64,000 bases of DNA, taken from assembly GCA_014529385.2 (NCBI GenBank), contig CM043962.1, forward strand, positions 123,308,470-123,372,469, given 5' to 3'. The stretch is from Adiantum capillus-veneris. Lineage: Eukaryota > Streptophyta > Polypodiopsida > Polypodiales > Pteridaceae. Both the position numbers and the translations under genes were made by a program. Under the pieces are notes generated by a model, which was not told where the DNA came from, made no database searches, and saw nothing but the letters and a program-made list of their open reading frames with translations. How positions within the stretch are numbered: the stretch's first letter is position 1; each line of letters starts with the position of its first letter. Shown piece by piece: positions 15,932 through 24,602 of this stretch.

Positions 15932-17330
15932 CTTTTTTAGTACCCATGGTAATTTAGCATCATCAGCCACTCTAGCTTCATAGCCATCATGAAGAACCTT
16001 GGAAATATTTAGACCTGTATCAGCAGAGGCGTCTTTACTTGGGATTCGAGCTCGATCATGGAAATCGACTTTAGCCTGTAAATCTTCATCCATAGCACCC
16101 TCAGGAAAACCACTCTTGAAAGCCTCAATGTGCATCAGAAATTTAGGAGTTACCTCCTCTTGTAGCCCCTGTATAAGCATTGAGGTAGAATCTCCATGGA
16201 TAACCTACTCACAACCGATACGATCTAGAAAATCTTCAAACTCATCAATGTCTTCCTCTGCATCCATGCTACTTAACAACCCATCATAACACTGCAAAGG
16301 TTCATCTGGCACCCCTGTTGAAAGGATACCCTCAAGCATATCCTGTTCGGCTCATCAACCTCCTGCACTTTTTCACGTAATGTGTATAATATCAGGGAAA
16401 ATTATCAAAATACCCCTCTAATTTGTGAAAATTCCCAAAATACCCCTCAAATTTCAAAAATTCCCAAAATGCCCCCAATATCTTGTCATAATTTCCCAAA
16501 ATGCCCTTCAAATTTCCCAAAATACCCTTGGTTGTGAGATTAAATATCTCCAAAGATTAAAAAAATTGTAGCTTCTCATAAGAAGACTAATTGTCTATCA
16601 ATACAAGATGCTAAATCTTGAGCTGGTTATGTAGGGTTTGGAAATAAATTGTTTCAGTGTTTTTAGACATAATTGCCTTTTACGGGAGGTGATTTGTGAC
16701 AAATTACATTCTAAGCATTCAAACACGGATCTCACTTGTCAAAAAGGAATAAAGATTAGAAAATCTTGAATAATGCAACCAAAATAGATACAGGGGCATT
16801 TTGGGAATTTGTGAAATTTGAGAGGTATTTTGGAATTTCCACAAATTAGAGGGGTATTTTGGTAATTTTCCCATAATATAATAGCTTTATTGACGCAATC
16901 ATCTATAGTAAACATGTTGTCCTGCTCAGTTATAGTGCCGATAGATCCATTAGTAGCATGTAGTGGCTCATCTTCTTGATAGACTTTTTTGAGAACATCC
17001 CATACCAAGGTCAGTAGCTTGAAAAACATTTGTTGTATAGTCTAGCTCTTCACTAGAACCATTATTGAAGGTAACTTCCATGCAAGCAATCTTTTAAAAA
17101 AATCATATATTTCTATTTCAGCATTAAATTAATTGTTTACCTTTGCTAGGTTGCTCAAAATATGGTCCTCTAAAGCTGGATCTACTACTGCACTGAACGA
17201 AAACTGCAAGCTCTTACGACGACTGATGAGCCTTTGGTGAAGGCCGATTCCCTTGTTGGTGCCCTTGCTCTCCCAGCGCTGCCCGAGAGAAACCAAGCAA
17301 GCCTTAATTGTCTCGACTCAAAACCCTTCT
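15932..17330 (-). pseudogene. Unidentified host-gene-like coding fragment, MITE-interrupted
   Basis: Read on the minus strand, a protein-like frame runs from about 17330 to 15932. The 5' part (17141-17320) includes LQFSFSAVVDPALEDH and ends at a GT donor-like site (NLAK then GTAAAC). A middle part (16873-17090) has NMFTIDDCVNKAI. After the MITE (16395-16872) the frame resumes with LREKVQEVDEP, an acidic block DAEEDIDEFEDFLDRIGCE, and LIQGLQEEVTPKFLMHIEAF, ending before GTGTAC at 15931. Removing the MITE and one target-site copy keeps the frame. At least one in-frame TAG (near 16203) and two shifts argue for a pseudogene. The apparent intron 17091-17140 is only 50 bp, which is short for a plant. 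I do not recognise the family. It lies between a copia LTR/primer site (17952-18128) and a copia gag. Confidence 0.45.
16386..16881. mobile_element. Mutator-type MITE with 9-bp target duplication
   Basis: Terminal inverted repeats of about 80 bp face each other: GGGAAAATTATCAAAATACC at 16395 and its counterpart ending GGTAATTTTCCC at 16872, with few mismatches. The 478-bp element has no coding capacity. Flanks are ATAATATCA (16386-16394) and ATAATATAA (16873-16881), 8 of 9 matching. The size, long TIRs and 9-bp duplication fit a Mutator-like MITE. Confidence 0.85.
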
Positions 17331-17442
17331 ACTCGCTCGTTGGCTCTCCTTGGCCTTCTACCGCTCTACCTTCTTATGCCTAAGCCCGGCATCAATTTGT
17401 TGCCTGCTGCTGCAATTCGATGACGAGCGTCAATTTTGAGGC

Positions 17443-17467
17443 TGTGTGTGTGCGTGCACACGCGCAC

Positions 17468-17506
<39 letters not shown>

Positions 17507-17529
17507 CGCGTGTATGTGCGTGCACACAC
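17443..17529. repeat. 87-bp alternating pyrimidine-purine tract
   Basis: Every step alternates pyrimidine and purine through TG, CG and CA dinucleotides, including GTGCACAC and CGCGCACGTGCG palindromic patches. Such sequence favours left-handed Z-DNA. Confidence 0.9.
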
Positions 17530-17951
17530 CACGCTAGGGCTAATCCCCTCTCCCCCAAGCCTTGCAAGCCTCTATTGCCCCGATTTTGACTGGCTTGCCT
17601 TGCTCACGACGCCCTATTGGGAGTGTTGCCTCAAGTCCCCCTTGTTGCTCAATACAAGCTTGCCTTATTTTGATTTGAGCTACACTCGATTCACTTGCTG
17701 AATGCCTTTCAAGCTTTCGATTTCAAATGCTTTTGACTTGCTTGCCCCAGCTCTAGCTCCGATTCTCCATGCCTTCTCACGCTTGCACTGTCTCCCAAGC
17801 TCTGATTTTCTTTGGCCGACTCTATTCCTCCTATTGCTTCCCCCCTCACAGCTTGATTTATGCAAAGGGCTTCCAAACTCCCCTTGCTCGGGGTCATTGC
17901 ACACGTAGGGTGGGAGCGGGGATACCGGGGTTCGAGAGTCGTGCTCCTAGG

Positions 17952-18128
17952 CTCTGATACCAATTGATGGAGCAGATGCGGAATGTGCAAGAGAGGGAAG
18001 GAGAGAAGGGGAAGGGGAAGAAAACAATAGACACAGGTTTGGTGGAGCATGTTTATTATCCTTAAGAACAAAGAATACAAGTGAAGTGGGCGGATGCCCG
18101 CCCAGCCCACAGGGCTTGAAACCCAACA
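17952..18128 (-). mobile_element. Short copia-type LTR plus primer site
   Basis: On the minus strand the LTR runs from 18128 (TGTTGGGTTTC) to 17965 (CCATCA), 164 bp. It is followed by ATTGGTATCAGAGCC, the initiator-Met primer site (GCTCTGATACCA at 17951-17962 on the plus strand). It is clearly the same family as the 3' LTR at 7986-8179, with several indels between them. It may be the 5' LTR of that element, with foreign sequence between, or belong to a separate lost copy. Confidence 0.75.
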
Positions 18129-18189
18129 CCAGACTCACCAACAATTGCAAATTCATTGTAGTTAATCAAGCTTATTGCGATCTTAGTAC

Positions 18190-18962
18190 AGTCCTCCATT
18201 TGGGTTTTCCAAATTCTGCACCAAGCTTCCTAGAAAATATCGCCTAAGGCAATTTACCAAGATACTACTCCCAATCAAGGTCAACGGGCAGTCAGCAGTG
18301 AATCGTAGATGTGGAAGCAATTACTCAACTTTGATAATGAACGCCACCAATGTGCAAGCAAGAAAATTGTAGATAATGAGAACCTTCTAAATAAGAGGTG
18401 AGGAGCATGTTCAAACACATTGCTGACAACTATAGGTGCATAGAGGAGAGAAATTGATGCCACTCTCAAAAGTCCTAATGTCCAGCATCTTGGTCAGGTT
18501 CTTTTGCAACCTCTTAGTAAGCTCAGAACCGACATGTAAGAACGGCTTAACAAAGTATTGTCGCATTGAGGAGTGTTGAGGCTGATATCACTCCCAATGT
18601 TAGAAAAATGAAGGGCTGAAATTGCAAATCTCGACGATGTTGACATCCGAGAGTAACGAAAGCATTTGATTTCAACAAGGAAACGGCCGAAGAAAGACTC
18701 GATGCGTTGTTGAAGTACCAGACCACAAAAAAAAGAGATAGTAAAAGCAAACCTAAATCGGTACTCAATGATAGAAAGGGTTGAAATAGAAAACAATGAG
18801 GCTGGTCTGCTATGCAGATTAGCGTTAGGGCTGACTTGTCGTCGTGGAACGAAAATACTAAGGCGAATTTGACCTAAAAATGTTAGGTATGATTTAGAAG
18901 CAAAAACGTTGGCAGACTGTAAAGTCTGTAGCACGCTGCAAAAGGGCTACTGATGGCGCTCC
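18190..18962 (-). repeat. Repeat R, inverted partial copy
   Basis: The minus strand here matches 34440-34860 on the plus strand: TTTGGGAGCGCC, GCAGTCTGCCAAC, CGACAAGTCAGCCCTAA and GTCGAGATTTGCAATT occur in the same order. It abuts a plus-oriented R fragment, giving a head-to-head junction near 18962. Confidence 0.65.
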
Positions 18963-19453
18963 CAAACCAACTATGGAGTCAGATCCAAAAGAGACTCAAA
19001 GTCCCTGATTGGACGGGCGTCCACAAAACAAAGACAAAAGCAGAAGAATATTTCTTTTCCGACGTATTTTGACATGGTATCACAACATACGCTTGTCAAT
19101 GCCTAGTGGATATAGAAGACAAGCAGAAATTGTTAGTAGATCCCTACTATTTTTTTGTCTATTGTATCTGCGTTTTCCAATGATCTGGAGGCCGACATTT
19201 GTTGTTGATGTCCGACAAAGAAGTGAATGAAGTCTTGACTACATTTTTGTAAGCTGAAGGCATCTCGAGTGCAATAGCTCATGCTGATTGCCTTCATAGA
19301 TTTTCAGCCAACCTGTCAAAGTAATTTCCATGGCACAGAAGACCAACTCTGCAGTAGCCTTGATAAATTTCAGTTCTTTCCATAATCAAAAACCGGCTTG
19401 GATGTACTTTTGTGATCTCTTCCGTGCGGCTTGGTAATTTGACAGCCCATCGA
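18963..19453 (+). repeat. Repeat R fragment, interrupted at its right end
   Basis: This matches 35450-35935: CTATGGAGTCAGATCCAAAAG, CGCCTAGTGGAT, TTTGTTGTTGATG, GGCATCTCGAGTG, CTTCATAGATTTTCA, GGCAGCCCATCGA-type end. R resumes after the 13.9-kb insertion at 33354 (GCCTCTCTCGG). The last 22 bp (19432-19453) are duplicated at 33332-33353. Confidence 0.75.
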
Positions 19454-19570
19454 ATATGGTGAAGGTCACTCTTTGCATGTGAGTTTGTGCAGTGTTCAAA
19501 GGGATTGCTTAAGGAGTGTGTGTTGAATGGTTGAAGGGCATTTTGTGTTGAAGCACATAAGGAAGGTGTG

Positions 19571-19658
<88 letters not shown>

Positions 19659-19820
19659 GCATATGGTTTGTTTTGGTTTCCTTCTTTCTCCATAAAAGAG
19701 GGTGGTGCCCCTAAGAAATACGCATGTGTAGGGCCTCACGGAGTGGTTTGTCTGGTGGGAGCCTTGAGTTGAGTCCCATCTCAAAAATCCGCTCTCACAA
19801 GAGTGGTGCCCCCACTGAGG
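19454..19820 (+). repeat. Truncated Tat LTR 3' part plus primer site
   Basis: Positions 19454-19797 match the ends of the LTRs at 27415-28509 (inverted) and 32212-33330, including GTGAAGGTCACTCTTTGCAT, the (TG)n tract and the GCTCTCA end. A short spacer is followed by TGGTGCCCCCACTGAGG (19804-19820), the primer-binding site. It is conserved in the inverted copy and is not the initiator-Met type used by the other elements here. Confidence 0.85.
19573..19657. repeat. (TG)n microsatellite inside the Tat LTR
   Basis: About 85 bp of TG here. The same LTR position holds about 58 bp at 33133-33190 and only about 24 bp (as AC) at 27557-27580, so tract length differs three-fold among the LTR copies. 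Confidence 0.97.
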
Positions 19821-19849
19821 AACTTTCCTAATTGCCTTCTATTCTCCTC

Positions 19850-20062
19850 ATGAACAATAGAGTTGCACCATATGCTTTTCATTTTACACAACGCATTAGA
19901 ATTAACATTTGTGTAGATCGCAAATTTTTTTACCAGCAACGCATTGTTTTTATGTTTGGTGCAGAAAGACTTAGTGAAATCTTGGCATCTCCAAATCCCA
20001 TCATTCTTCCATTCATTAATTATGATGATTTATTTGATGTCCATGTTTTTATTTTGTTTTGA
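19850..20062 (+). CDS. Small leader ORF A of Tat element (70 aa, unknown)
   Basis: A 70-codon frame from ATG at 19850 lies between primer site and gag. Its C-terminal half reads FGAERLSEILASPNPIILPF, then INYDD and DVHVFILF. It aligns without gaps to the 70-codon frame B at 20147, with roughly 30 identical positions concentrated in FG--RL-EI-AS-NP-ILP-INY and DV--FIL. The same frame is open in the inverted copy (27150-27362) with a handful of substitutions. I know no family with this pattern, so the function is unknown. It could be an accessory peptide of the element, a decayed spliced exon, or an uORF. No signal peptide or zinc motif is visible. Confidence 0.5.
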   Translation: MNNRVAPYAFHFTQRIRINICVDRKFFYQQRIVFMFGAERLSEILASPNPIILPFINYDDLFDVHVFILF

Positions 20063-20146
20063 GGTAGGGACAAGAGGCACCTAGATAGCGATTCACTCAA
20101 AAGGAAACTTTCTTCAAGAGAAAGAAAAAGGAGAACACATTGTCAC

Positions 20147-20359
20147 ATGAACCAACTTGGAGCTGCTTCTCCTTTTACACCGATAGCTCGCCAATCTGTG
20201 CACATCATAATTGCTACAAAATTTAGATTTCAAGCAACCATTAGGAGAATTTTTGGACCCACTCGCCTTAATGAAATTAATGCTTCAATCAACCCTTTTA
20301 TTTTGCCGATGATAAATTATGAACTAACACTTGATGTATATATTTTCATTTTGATGTGA
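20147..20359 (+). CDS. Small leader ORF B of Tat element (70 aa, unknown)
   Basis: This 70-codon frame starts MNQLGAASPF and ends DVYIFILM, with IFGPTRLNEINASINPFILP in the middle. It is a diverged duplicate of ORF A: same length, same N-terminal MN, same C-terminal FIL. Many of the nucleotide differences between A and B are at third codon positions in the conserved block. The stop (ATGTGA) overlaps the start of the open frame that contains gag, whose first ATG is at 20413. The inverted copy (26854-27066) is open too, with four or so changes, all near the N terminus. Function unknown. Confidence 0.5.
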   Translation: MNQLGAASPFTPIARQSVHIIIATKFRFQATIRRIFGPTRLNEINASINPFILPMINYELTLDVYIFILM

Positions 20360-20412
20360 TCACTCATTGTAGTCAAAACTTTGTGGTACACAAGCCTCCT
20401 TGTATTGTAAAA

Positions 20413-20940
20413 ATGTCAAGCACTTTTCCTACCTTTCATTCTAAAAATGGTGAGGATGCACAAGAATTTCTGGATAATTTGGAGATGGCACACCTCATCT
20501 CTGGGAGAGATCAAGAAGAGGTAAAGCTGCGTGCTTTTCCACTCGTTCTCAAAGGGGAGGCTAAGGCATGGTACGAGGCCTTGCAACCTCAAAACAAAAC
20601 CAATTGGGAGAGGCTACGTGCAAGTTTTCTTGCCAAATTTGGGCAAGGAGATACTCCAGAGGGTCTTTGGAAGTGTCTACTTCAACATAAACAGGTATTC
20701 CTTGAAGACTACCCATCTTACGAGGCTGTTTTCCTTAACCTATGGGATGGATGGGAGGCTACCTTACAAAACCAAGGTGGTGCACCAAACTTTCTAAAGA
20801 AAGATAGGTTCATGGTTGGCTTGTATCCAATTTTAAAAACCAAGGTAGAGTTAAAATTCCCATCAACAACATTTGAGGAAGCACGTGAGGTGGCCATGGT
20901 CAAATTCAAGAAGTTAAATTTTCAAGCACATAGAACATAG
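20413..20940 (+). pseudogene. Truncated Tat gag, plus-strand copy
   Basis: The first 175 codons from the ATG (MSSTFPTFHSKNGEDAQEFL) are identical in protein sequence to the start of the minus-strand gag at 26800. They include the retrotransposon-gag block with GEAKAWYEALQ and WERLRASFLAKFG. After the shared bases ending CACATAGAACA the copy diverges and stops at once (TAG at 20938-20940). The zinc knuckle and protease are absent. Protein-level identity means this inverted copy is recent relative to the element. Confidence 0.9.
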
Positions 20941-21310
20941 TGTTGGGGAAGGGAAGGCCTACAAGGTTAACCCTACCCTTGAGAGAAGATGGGTAAGATA
21001 CGTGCCCATAAATTATTTATTTACAAATTATGGGATGTAGATAGCTATTTAAATTAGTAAAGGTAATTAGTTAAAAGAATATGCAGTAAAAAATTAGGAG
21101 AGTAGAATTAAGTTTACTATTTACATTTAGCATGAAGAGAGAAATATGATATAAATGCATAAAGATCTAAGAAGGGTAAAGTGTTTGTATGGAAAAAGGC
21201 TATTACGGAAAAAGAGAATGAACACTAGGTTAAAACTTTGATTAAAAATATATACCTTTGAGTAGAAATGTAGTGCAAATGCAAGGTTAGCGTTTAACAC
21301 TACTCATATT
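20941..21310. other. 370-bp spacer between opposed Tat copies
   Basis: AT-rich, no protein. It starts TGTTGGGGAAGGG, so on the minus strand it ends CCAACA, which could be an LTR end, but no partner copy was found. A 3' Tat LTR would be expected here for the minus-strand element and is missing. Confidence 0.4.
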
Positions 21311-21475
21311 AGCCCTCCCCCTTCATCTAGGATCATTCATGCTCCTACATGAAACAAAAGAGTTTTTTCTTTTTCTTCTTTTTTCTTATTTTCTTTCCTT
21401 TTCTTTTTTCTTTCTTTTTCTTTTTTCTTTTTTTTTCTTTTTTCTTCTTTTTTTCTTTTTTTTTCTTCTTTTTCC
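21311..21475 (-). other. Polypurine region of the Tat element
   Basis: On the minus strand, an 87-bp uninterrupted purine run (complement of about 21387-21473) is followed by GATGAAGGGGGAGGG (complement of about 21312-21326). The second is a good candidate for the plus-strand primer tract. The long run of A and G has many mirror-symmetric patches. Confidence 0.6.
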
Positions 21476-21510
21476 AAAACAGGAGGAGTGATATGTACCC
21501 TTTTACTCCC

Positions 21511-21861
21511 TCAAACGTGTACTTCGTTACAAGGATCCCAAGGTAGACCTTGCAAGCTTGAAGTCCCCGCACTCAACGATCCTTGAGGAGTTGAAGGAGC
21601 ATCTGCTAAATTGGATGGGGCAATTTCACACTTAAAATGAAGGCTCCTTGCAAGTGGATTAATTCTTTGTAAATAGGGCTTCAATCTCCATCCATTTACT
21701 CGGGTCTTGTGGACTTTCCCAGACAAATCTACTAGTCTATAGCTACCATTTCCATACCTTTTCATTATCAAAAAGGGTCCCTCCCACCTTTGTAAAAACT
21801 TCTTGTCATGGCGTACATCAAGGCGATTATCGTAACGAAGAACTAGCATACCTTCCGTCAA
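21511..21861 (-). CDS. Tat polyprotein C-terminal segment
   Basis: This frame follows the integrase and reads MLVLRYDNRLDVRHDKKFLQ, then RWEGPFLIMKRYGNGSYRL and HKTRVNGWRLKPY. That is the usual gypsy integrase C-terminal, SH3-like block (KFxxxWEGPFxI). A stop or shift near 21900 separates it from the core at 21955. It ends with a Ser/Pro-rich tail of about 40 residues that I do not recognise. Confidence 0.75.
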   Translation of the reverse strand: MTEGMLVLRYDNRLDVRHDKKFLQRWEGPFLIMKRYGNGSYRLVDLSGKVHKTRVNGWRLKPYLQRINPLARSLHFKCEIAPSNLADAPSTPQGSLSAGTSSLQGLPWDPCNEVHV

Positions 21862-21954
21862 GCCCTTCTGCTTGAGACTTTTGTTGGTTTTGTCCCTTTG
21901 ATCCGTGGCTTGGGCAATGTAATAGTCGATGGAATCTTCTCTATCAAGCTCAAG

Positions 21955-22509
21955 TCATTGAAGATCTAAAATTCTTTCTTGCAAAGCTTCTTTTGGCCTC
22001 TTTACTCCCCGTGAGAGAATGCGTAGGCTTGCAAGCTCCACCTCAATACGAAGGAGTGCCTCTTGTCCATATACCAAATGAAAAGGAGTGAATTGAGTAG
22101 ATACCTTGAAAGATGTTTTGTATGCCCATAGAGTTGCGGTCAAATGACGATCCCAGTCGTTTGGTCGATCTACAACCTGCTTAGAAATGATCTTACATAT
22201 CATTCCATTTACCTTTTCAACCAACCCATTGCACTGAGGGTAGTAAGGTGTAGAATGCAAATGTTTGACTTTTAACTTTGTCAAAAGATTATCTAGGAGC
22301 TCTGCTCTAAACCCTGGACCACGATCTGACAAAATCTCTAATGGTGTGCCGAATCTACTGCATGTGTGATCAAAGATAAATTTTGATACCTCCTCGGCTA
22401 TAATTCGTGTTGTATTTGCTGCCTCCGCCCATCGTGTCATGTAATCTACTCCCACAATGATGAAGACCTTCCCGGTAGATGTGCGAGGTAAGGGGCCTAT
22501 TGCATCCAC
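21955..22509 (-). CDS. Tat integrase core
   Basis: About 184 codons. The catalytic D-D-E set is visible: Asp in IIVGVDYMTRWAEA, Asp in EILSDRGPGF, Glu in NGLVEKVNG. HSTPYYPQCNG and NDWDRHLTATLWAYKT are standard gypsy integrase phrases. A normal copy would have a WD-x-DAIGPLP-type start; here the frame starts MDAIGPLPRTS, so a break separates it from the RT frame that ends at 22539. The enzyme inserts the element cDNA. Confidence 0.85.
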   Translation of the reverse strand: MDAIGPLPRTSTGKVFIIVGVDYMTRWAEAANTTRIIAEEVSKFIFDHTCSRFGTPLEILSDRGPGFRAELLDNLLTKLKVKHLHSTPYYPQCNGLVEKVNGMICKIISKQVVDRPNDWDRHLTATLWAYKTSFKVSTQFTPFHLVYGQEALLRIEVELASLRILSRGVKRPKEALQERILDLQ

Positions 22510-22538
22510 ACCCCACTTCTCAAAAGGACCATACGAAA

Positions 22539-24575
22539 TTATTGGAACTCGAGGCTCGTAAGTGAGTCGTCGATCTCCAGCAATCTGACAACCTTTGCAT
22601 GACTTACACCAATGTTGGACATCACGATGTACACTTGGCCAAACAACCCTGCTTGCAAAATCTTCCTGTTTGTAATATCATGAGAAAAATGACCCCCACA
22701 GACATCATCATGGCATGAAAACAGGATTCTCTCTATTTCTTGAGAGGGCACCCTTCTTAGCACCAAATCCTTCCCTTTATGATACAAATCATCTCCTATG
22801 ATCTGGTAAGGAGTTGCCTTTTTTACCAACCTATGTCTTTGCACTTTATCCAAGTGTTTAGGGCACTCACCAATTTGGAGGAAAAATATGATGTCCTTCA
22901 ATTCCTCTTGGCCTTGGTACTTTGGTTCGTAGAGCTTCACACCTCCCACCATGATCTGAAGTTTCTCATTGGCGAGAGAATCTCCTTCCTTGTTGAGGGT
23001 TCTCACAACATGTTGTACCTGTGTAGCTTCAAAGTTCTTTATCAAAGCCTTCACCTGTCTAAGCCACTCCACTAGAGTAGGGTTCTTGCACTTCCATATC
23101 CCTTGGATTTTCCTAATAACTAGGAAGGAATCACCTCTTATTATAAGTCTTTCAATGCCAAGTTTTCTGAATTCTTCAAGCCCCAACTTTAAGGTGACAT
23201 ACTCAACCTCATTATTAGAATGAACATTTTCCAAGGTAATACCTTTCTTAACAAGAACTTCCCTTTGTGGATTTAGAATAAGAACCCCCCCTGCTGCCTG
23301 ATCGTGTTGTCGTCGGTAAGCTCCATCAAAGCACAAAATGTGTGCGTTGTCCATCTCCTCCTCATTATTTTGTGGTGTAGCTTTGTCTCCTGCCTTTGGT
23401 GACTCTCTCCTTTCTCTCACTTTGTATGTGAGAATGTCTGCAAGACCTGCCCTTGTGCTATCTTCCACAAGAAAAGTGTATTCGAACTCTTGAAGTTCTA
23501 GAAGCCATTTGGCTATCCTAGATGAGAGGCTCATGTGTTGCACAACATATGGTAAATTGTTTTCCACGGTGAGAATGACAAATGGTGCAGGTAAGAGATA
23601 TGATCGGAACTTTCTTACCGCAAACATAATTGTGAATACCACCTTCTCCATATCGGTGTAGCCCTTCTCTGCAGCGGTCATGACTTTGCTTGCAAAGTAT
23701 ACTAGCCTCATGTAGCATGTTTTTGGGTCTTTTTGCATGAGAACTACACCGATGGCCTCCATTCCTACACTTGGCGATATGTAATATGTATCCTTTGGAT
23801 TTGGTGGCATTATTGTTGCAAGAGAGTTGAGAATACCCTTTACTTCAATAAAGCATAATTCGTGTTCCTCTCTCCATACAAATGTGGGTTTGTTTGCTAG
23901 CTTGTGCAAAGGTGCAATAGCTTCCGCTAGAAGGTGAATGAAACGAGACATGTACCTTACTTTGTGGTTGAAATTCATGAGCTCCTTGGTTGTCGTTGGT
24001 GGTTGTAGTGACAAGACAGCATTTACTTTTGATGGATCCACTTGAATTCCTTGCAAAGAAACCACATGACCTAGCAACACCACTTGTGACTCTGCAATGT
24101 GACACTTCTCAGGATTAAGTTGTCCCCTAAATTGATGAAGCCTCCTAAGCCCCTCCTCAACTTTTTGGCAATGAAGCATTTGGCTACTATAGATACAGAA
24201 GTCATCCATAAAAACCCTAATTGACTTTCCAAAGAAGGGCTGAAAGACAAGAGTTGTAAACCTTATAAAGGTACTAGGAACATTTGTGAGCCCAAATGGG
24301 ATCACTCTATAGGCAAAGCAACCCCAAGGTGTGATGAAAGTGGTTTTTAACTGATCTTCTTCTGCTATTCTGATTTGAAAATACCATGAATACCCATCAC
24401 ACACTCTGTAACATTCATAGCCGGCTACTTCATTTAGGATTTCATCTTGGAAAGGAAGAGGAAAATGATCCCTCTTTGTTGTAGCGTTGAGCGGTTTGTA
24501 GTCAACATAGACCCTCCATTTTCCGTTCTTTTTAGGAGTTACTACAATTGGGGACACCCACTCAGAGTTAGACAC
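22539..24575 (-). CDS. Tat reverse transcriptase, RNase H and archaeal-type RNase H
   Basis: A 678-codon frame. RT: SEWVSPIVVTPKKNGKWRVY (residues 3-22), LTNVPSTFIR, and the catalytic FMDDFCIYS (about 122). The gypsy RNase H connection follows with ASKVMTAAEKGYTDMEK. From about residue 400 a second RNase H begins: CFDGAYRRQHDQAAGG, NNEVEYVTLKLGLEEF and RGDSFLVI supply the Asp-Glu-Asp set. After it comes a degenerate zinc-binding H2C2 region, CHDDVCGGHFSHDITNRK, in which later Cys residues are missing. The duplicated RNase H is diagnostic for Tat. The true start is upstream in the protease frame; a TGA separates them near 24603. Confidence 0.92.
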   Translation of the reverse strand: MSNSEWVSPIVVTPKKNGKWRVYVDYKPLNATTKRDHFPLPFQDEILNEVAGYECYRVCDGYSWYFQIRIAEEDQLKTTFITPWGCFAYRVIPFGLTNVPSTFIRFTTLVFQPFFGKSIRVFMDDFCIYSSQMLHCQKVEEGLRRLHQFRGQLNPEKCHIAESQVVLLGHVVSLQGIQVDPSKVNAVLSLQPPTTTKELMNFNHKVRYMSRFIHLLAEAIAPLHKLANKPTFVWREEHELCFIEVKGILNSLATIMPPNPKDTYYISPSVGMEAIGVVLMQKDPKTCYMRLVYFASKVMTAAEKGYTDMEKVVFTIMFAVRKFRSYLLPAPFVILTVENNLPYVVQHMSLSSRIAKWLLELQEFEYTFLVEDSTRAGLADILTYKVRERRESPKAGDKATPQNNEEEMDNAHILCFDGAYRRQHDQAAGGVLILNPQREVLVKKGITLENVHSNNEVEYVTLKLGLEEFRKLGIERLIIRGDSFLVIRKIQGIWKCKNPTLVEWLRQVKALIKNFEATQVQHVVRTLNKEGDSLANEKLQIMVGGVKLYEPKYQGQEELKDIIFFLQIGECPKHLDKVQRHRLVKKATPYQIIGDDLYHKGKDLVLRRVPSQEIERILFSCHDDVCGGHFSHDITNRKILQAGLFGQVYIVMSNIGVSHAKVVRLLEIDDSLTSLEFQ

Positions 24576-24602
24576 AGGGTAAATGAAACCAGCTTTGAAG
24601 AG

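Noticed and set aside
19294-19784. His-Thr and Cys-Val repeat frames across TG tracts (also at 32943)
   Set aside because: Same artefact, and they lie inside a Tat LTR.
19832-20062. Longer version of ORF A starting at 19832
   Set aside because: That start is TTG; the first ATG at 19850 gives the 70-codon product that matches ORF B in length.
20941-21310. The 370-bp spacer as the 3' LTR of the Tat element
   Set aside because: It shows no similarity to the Tat LTR at 27415-28509.
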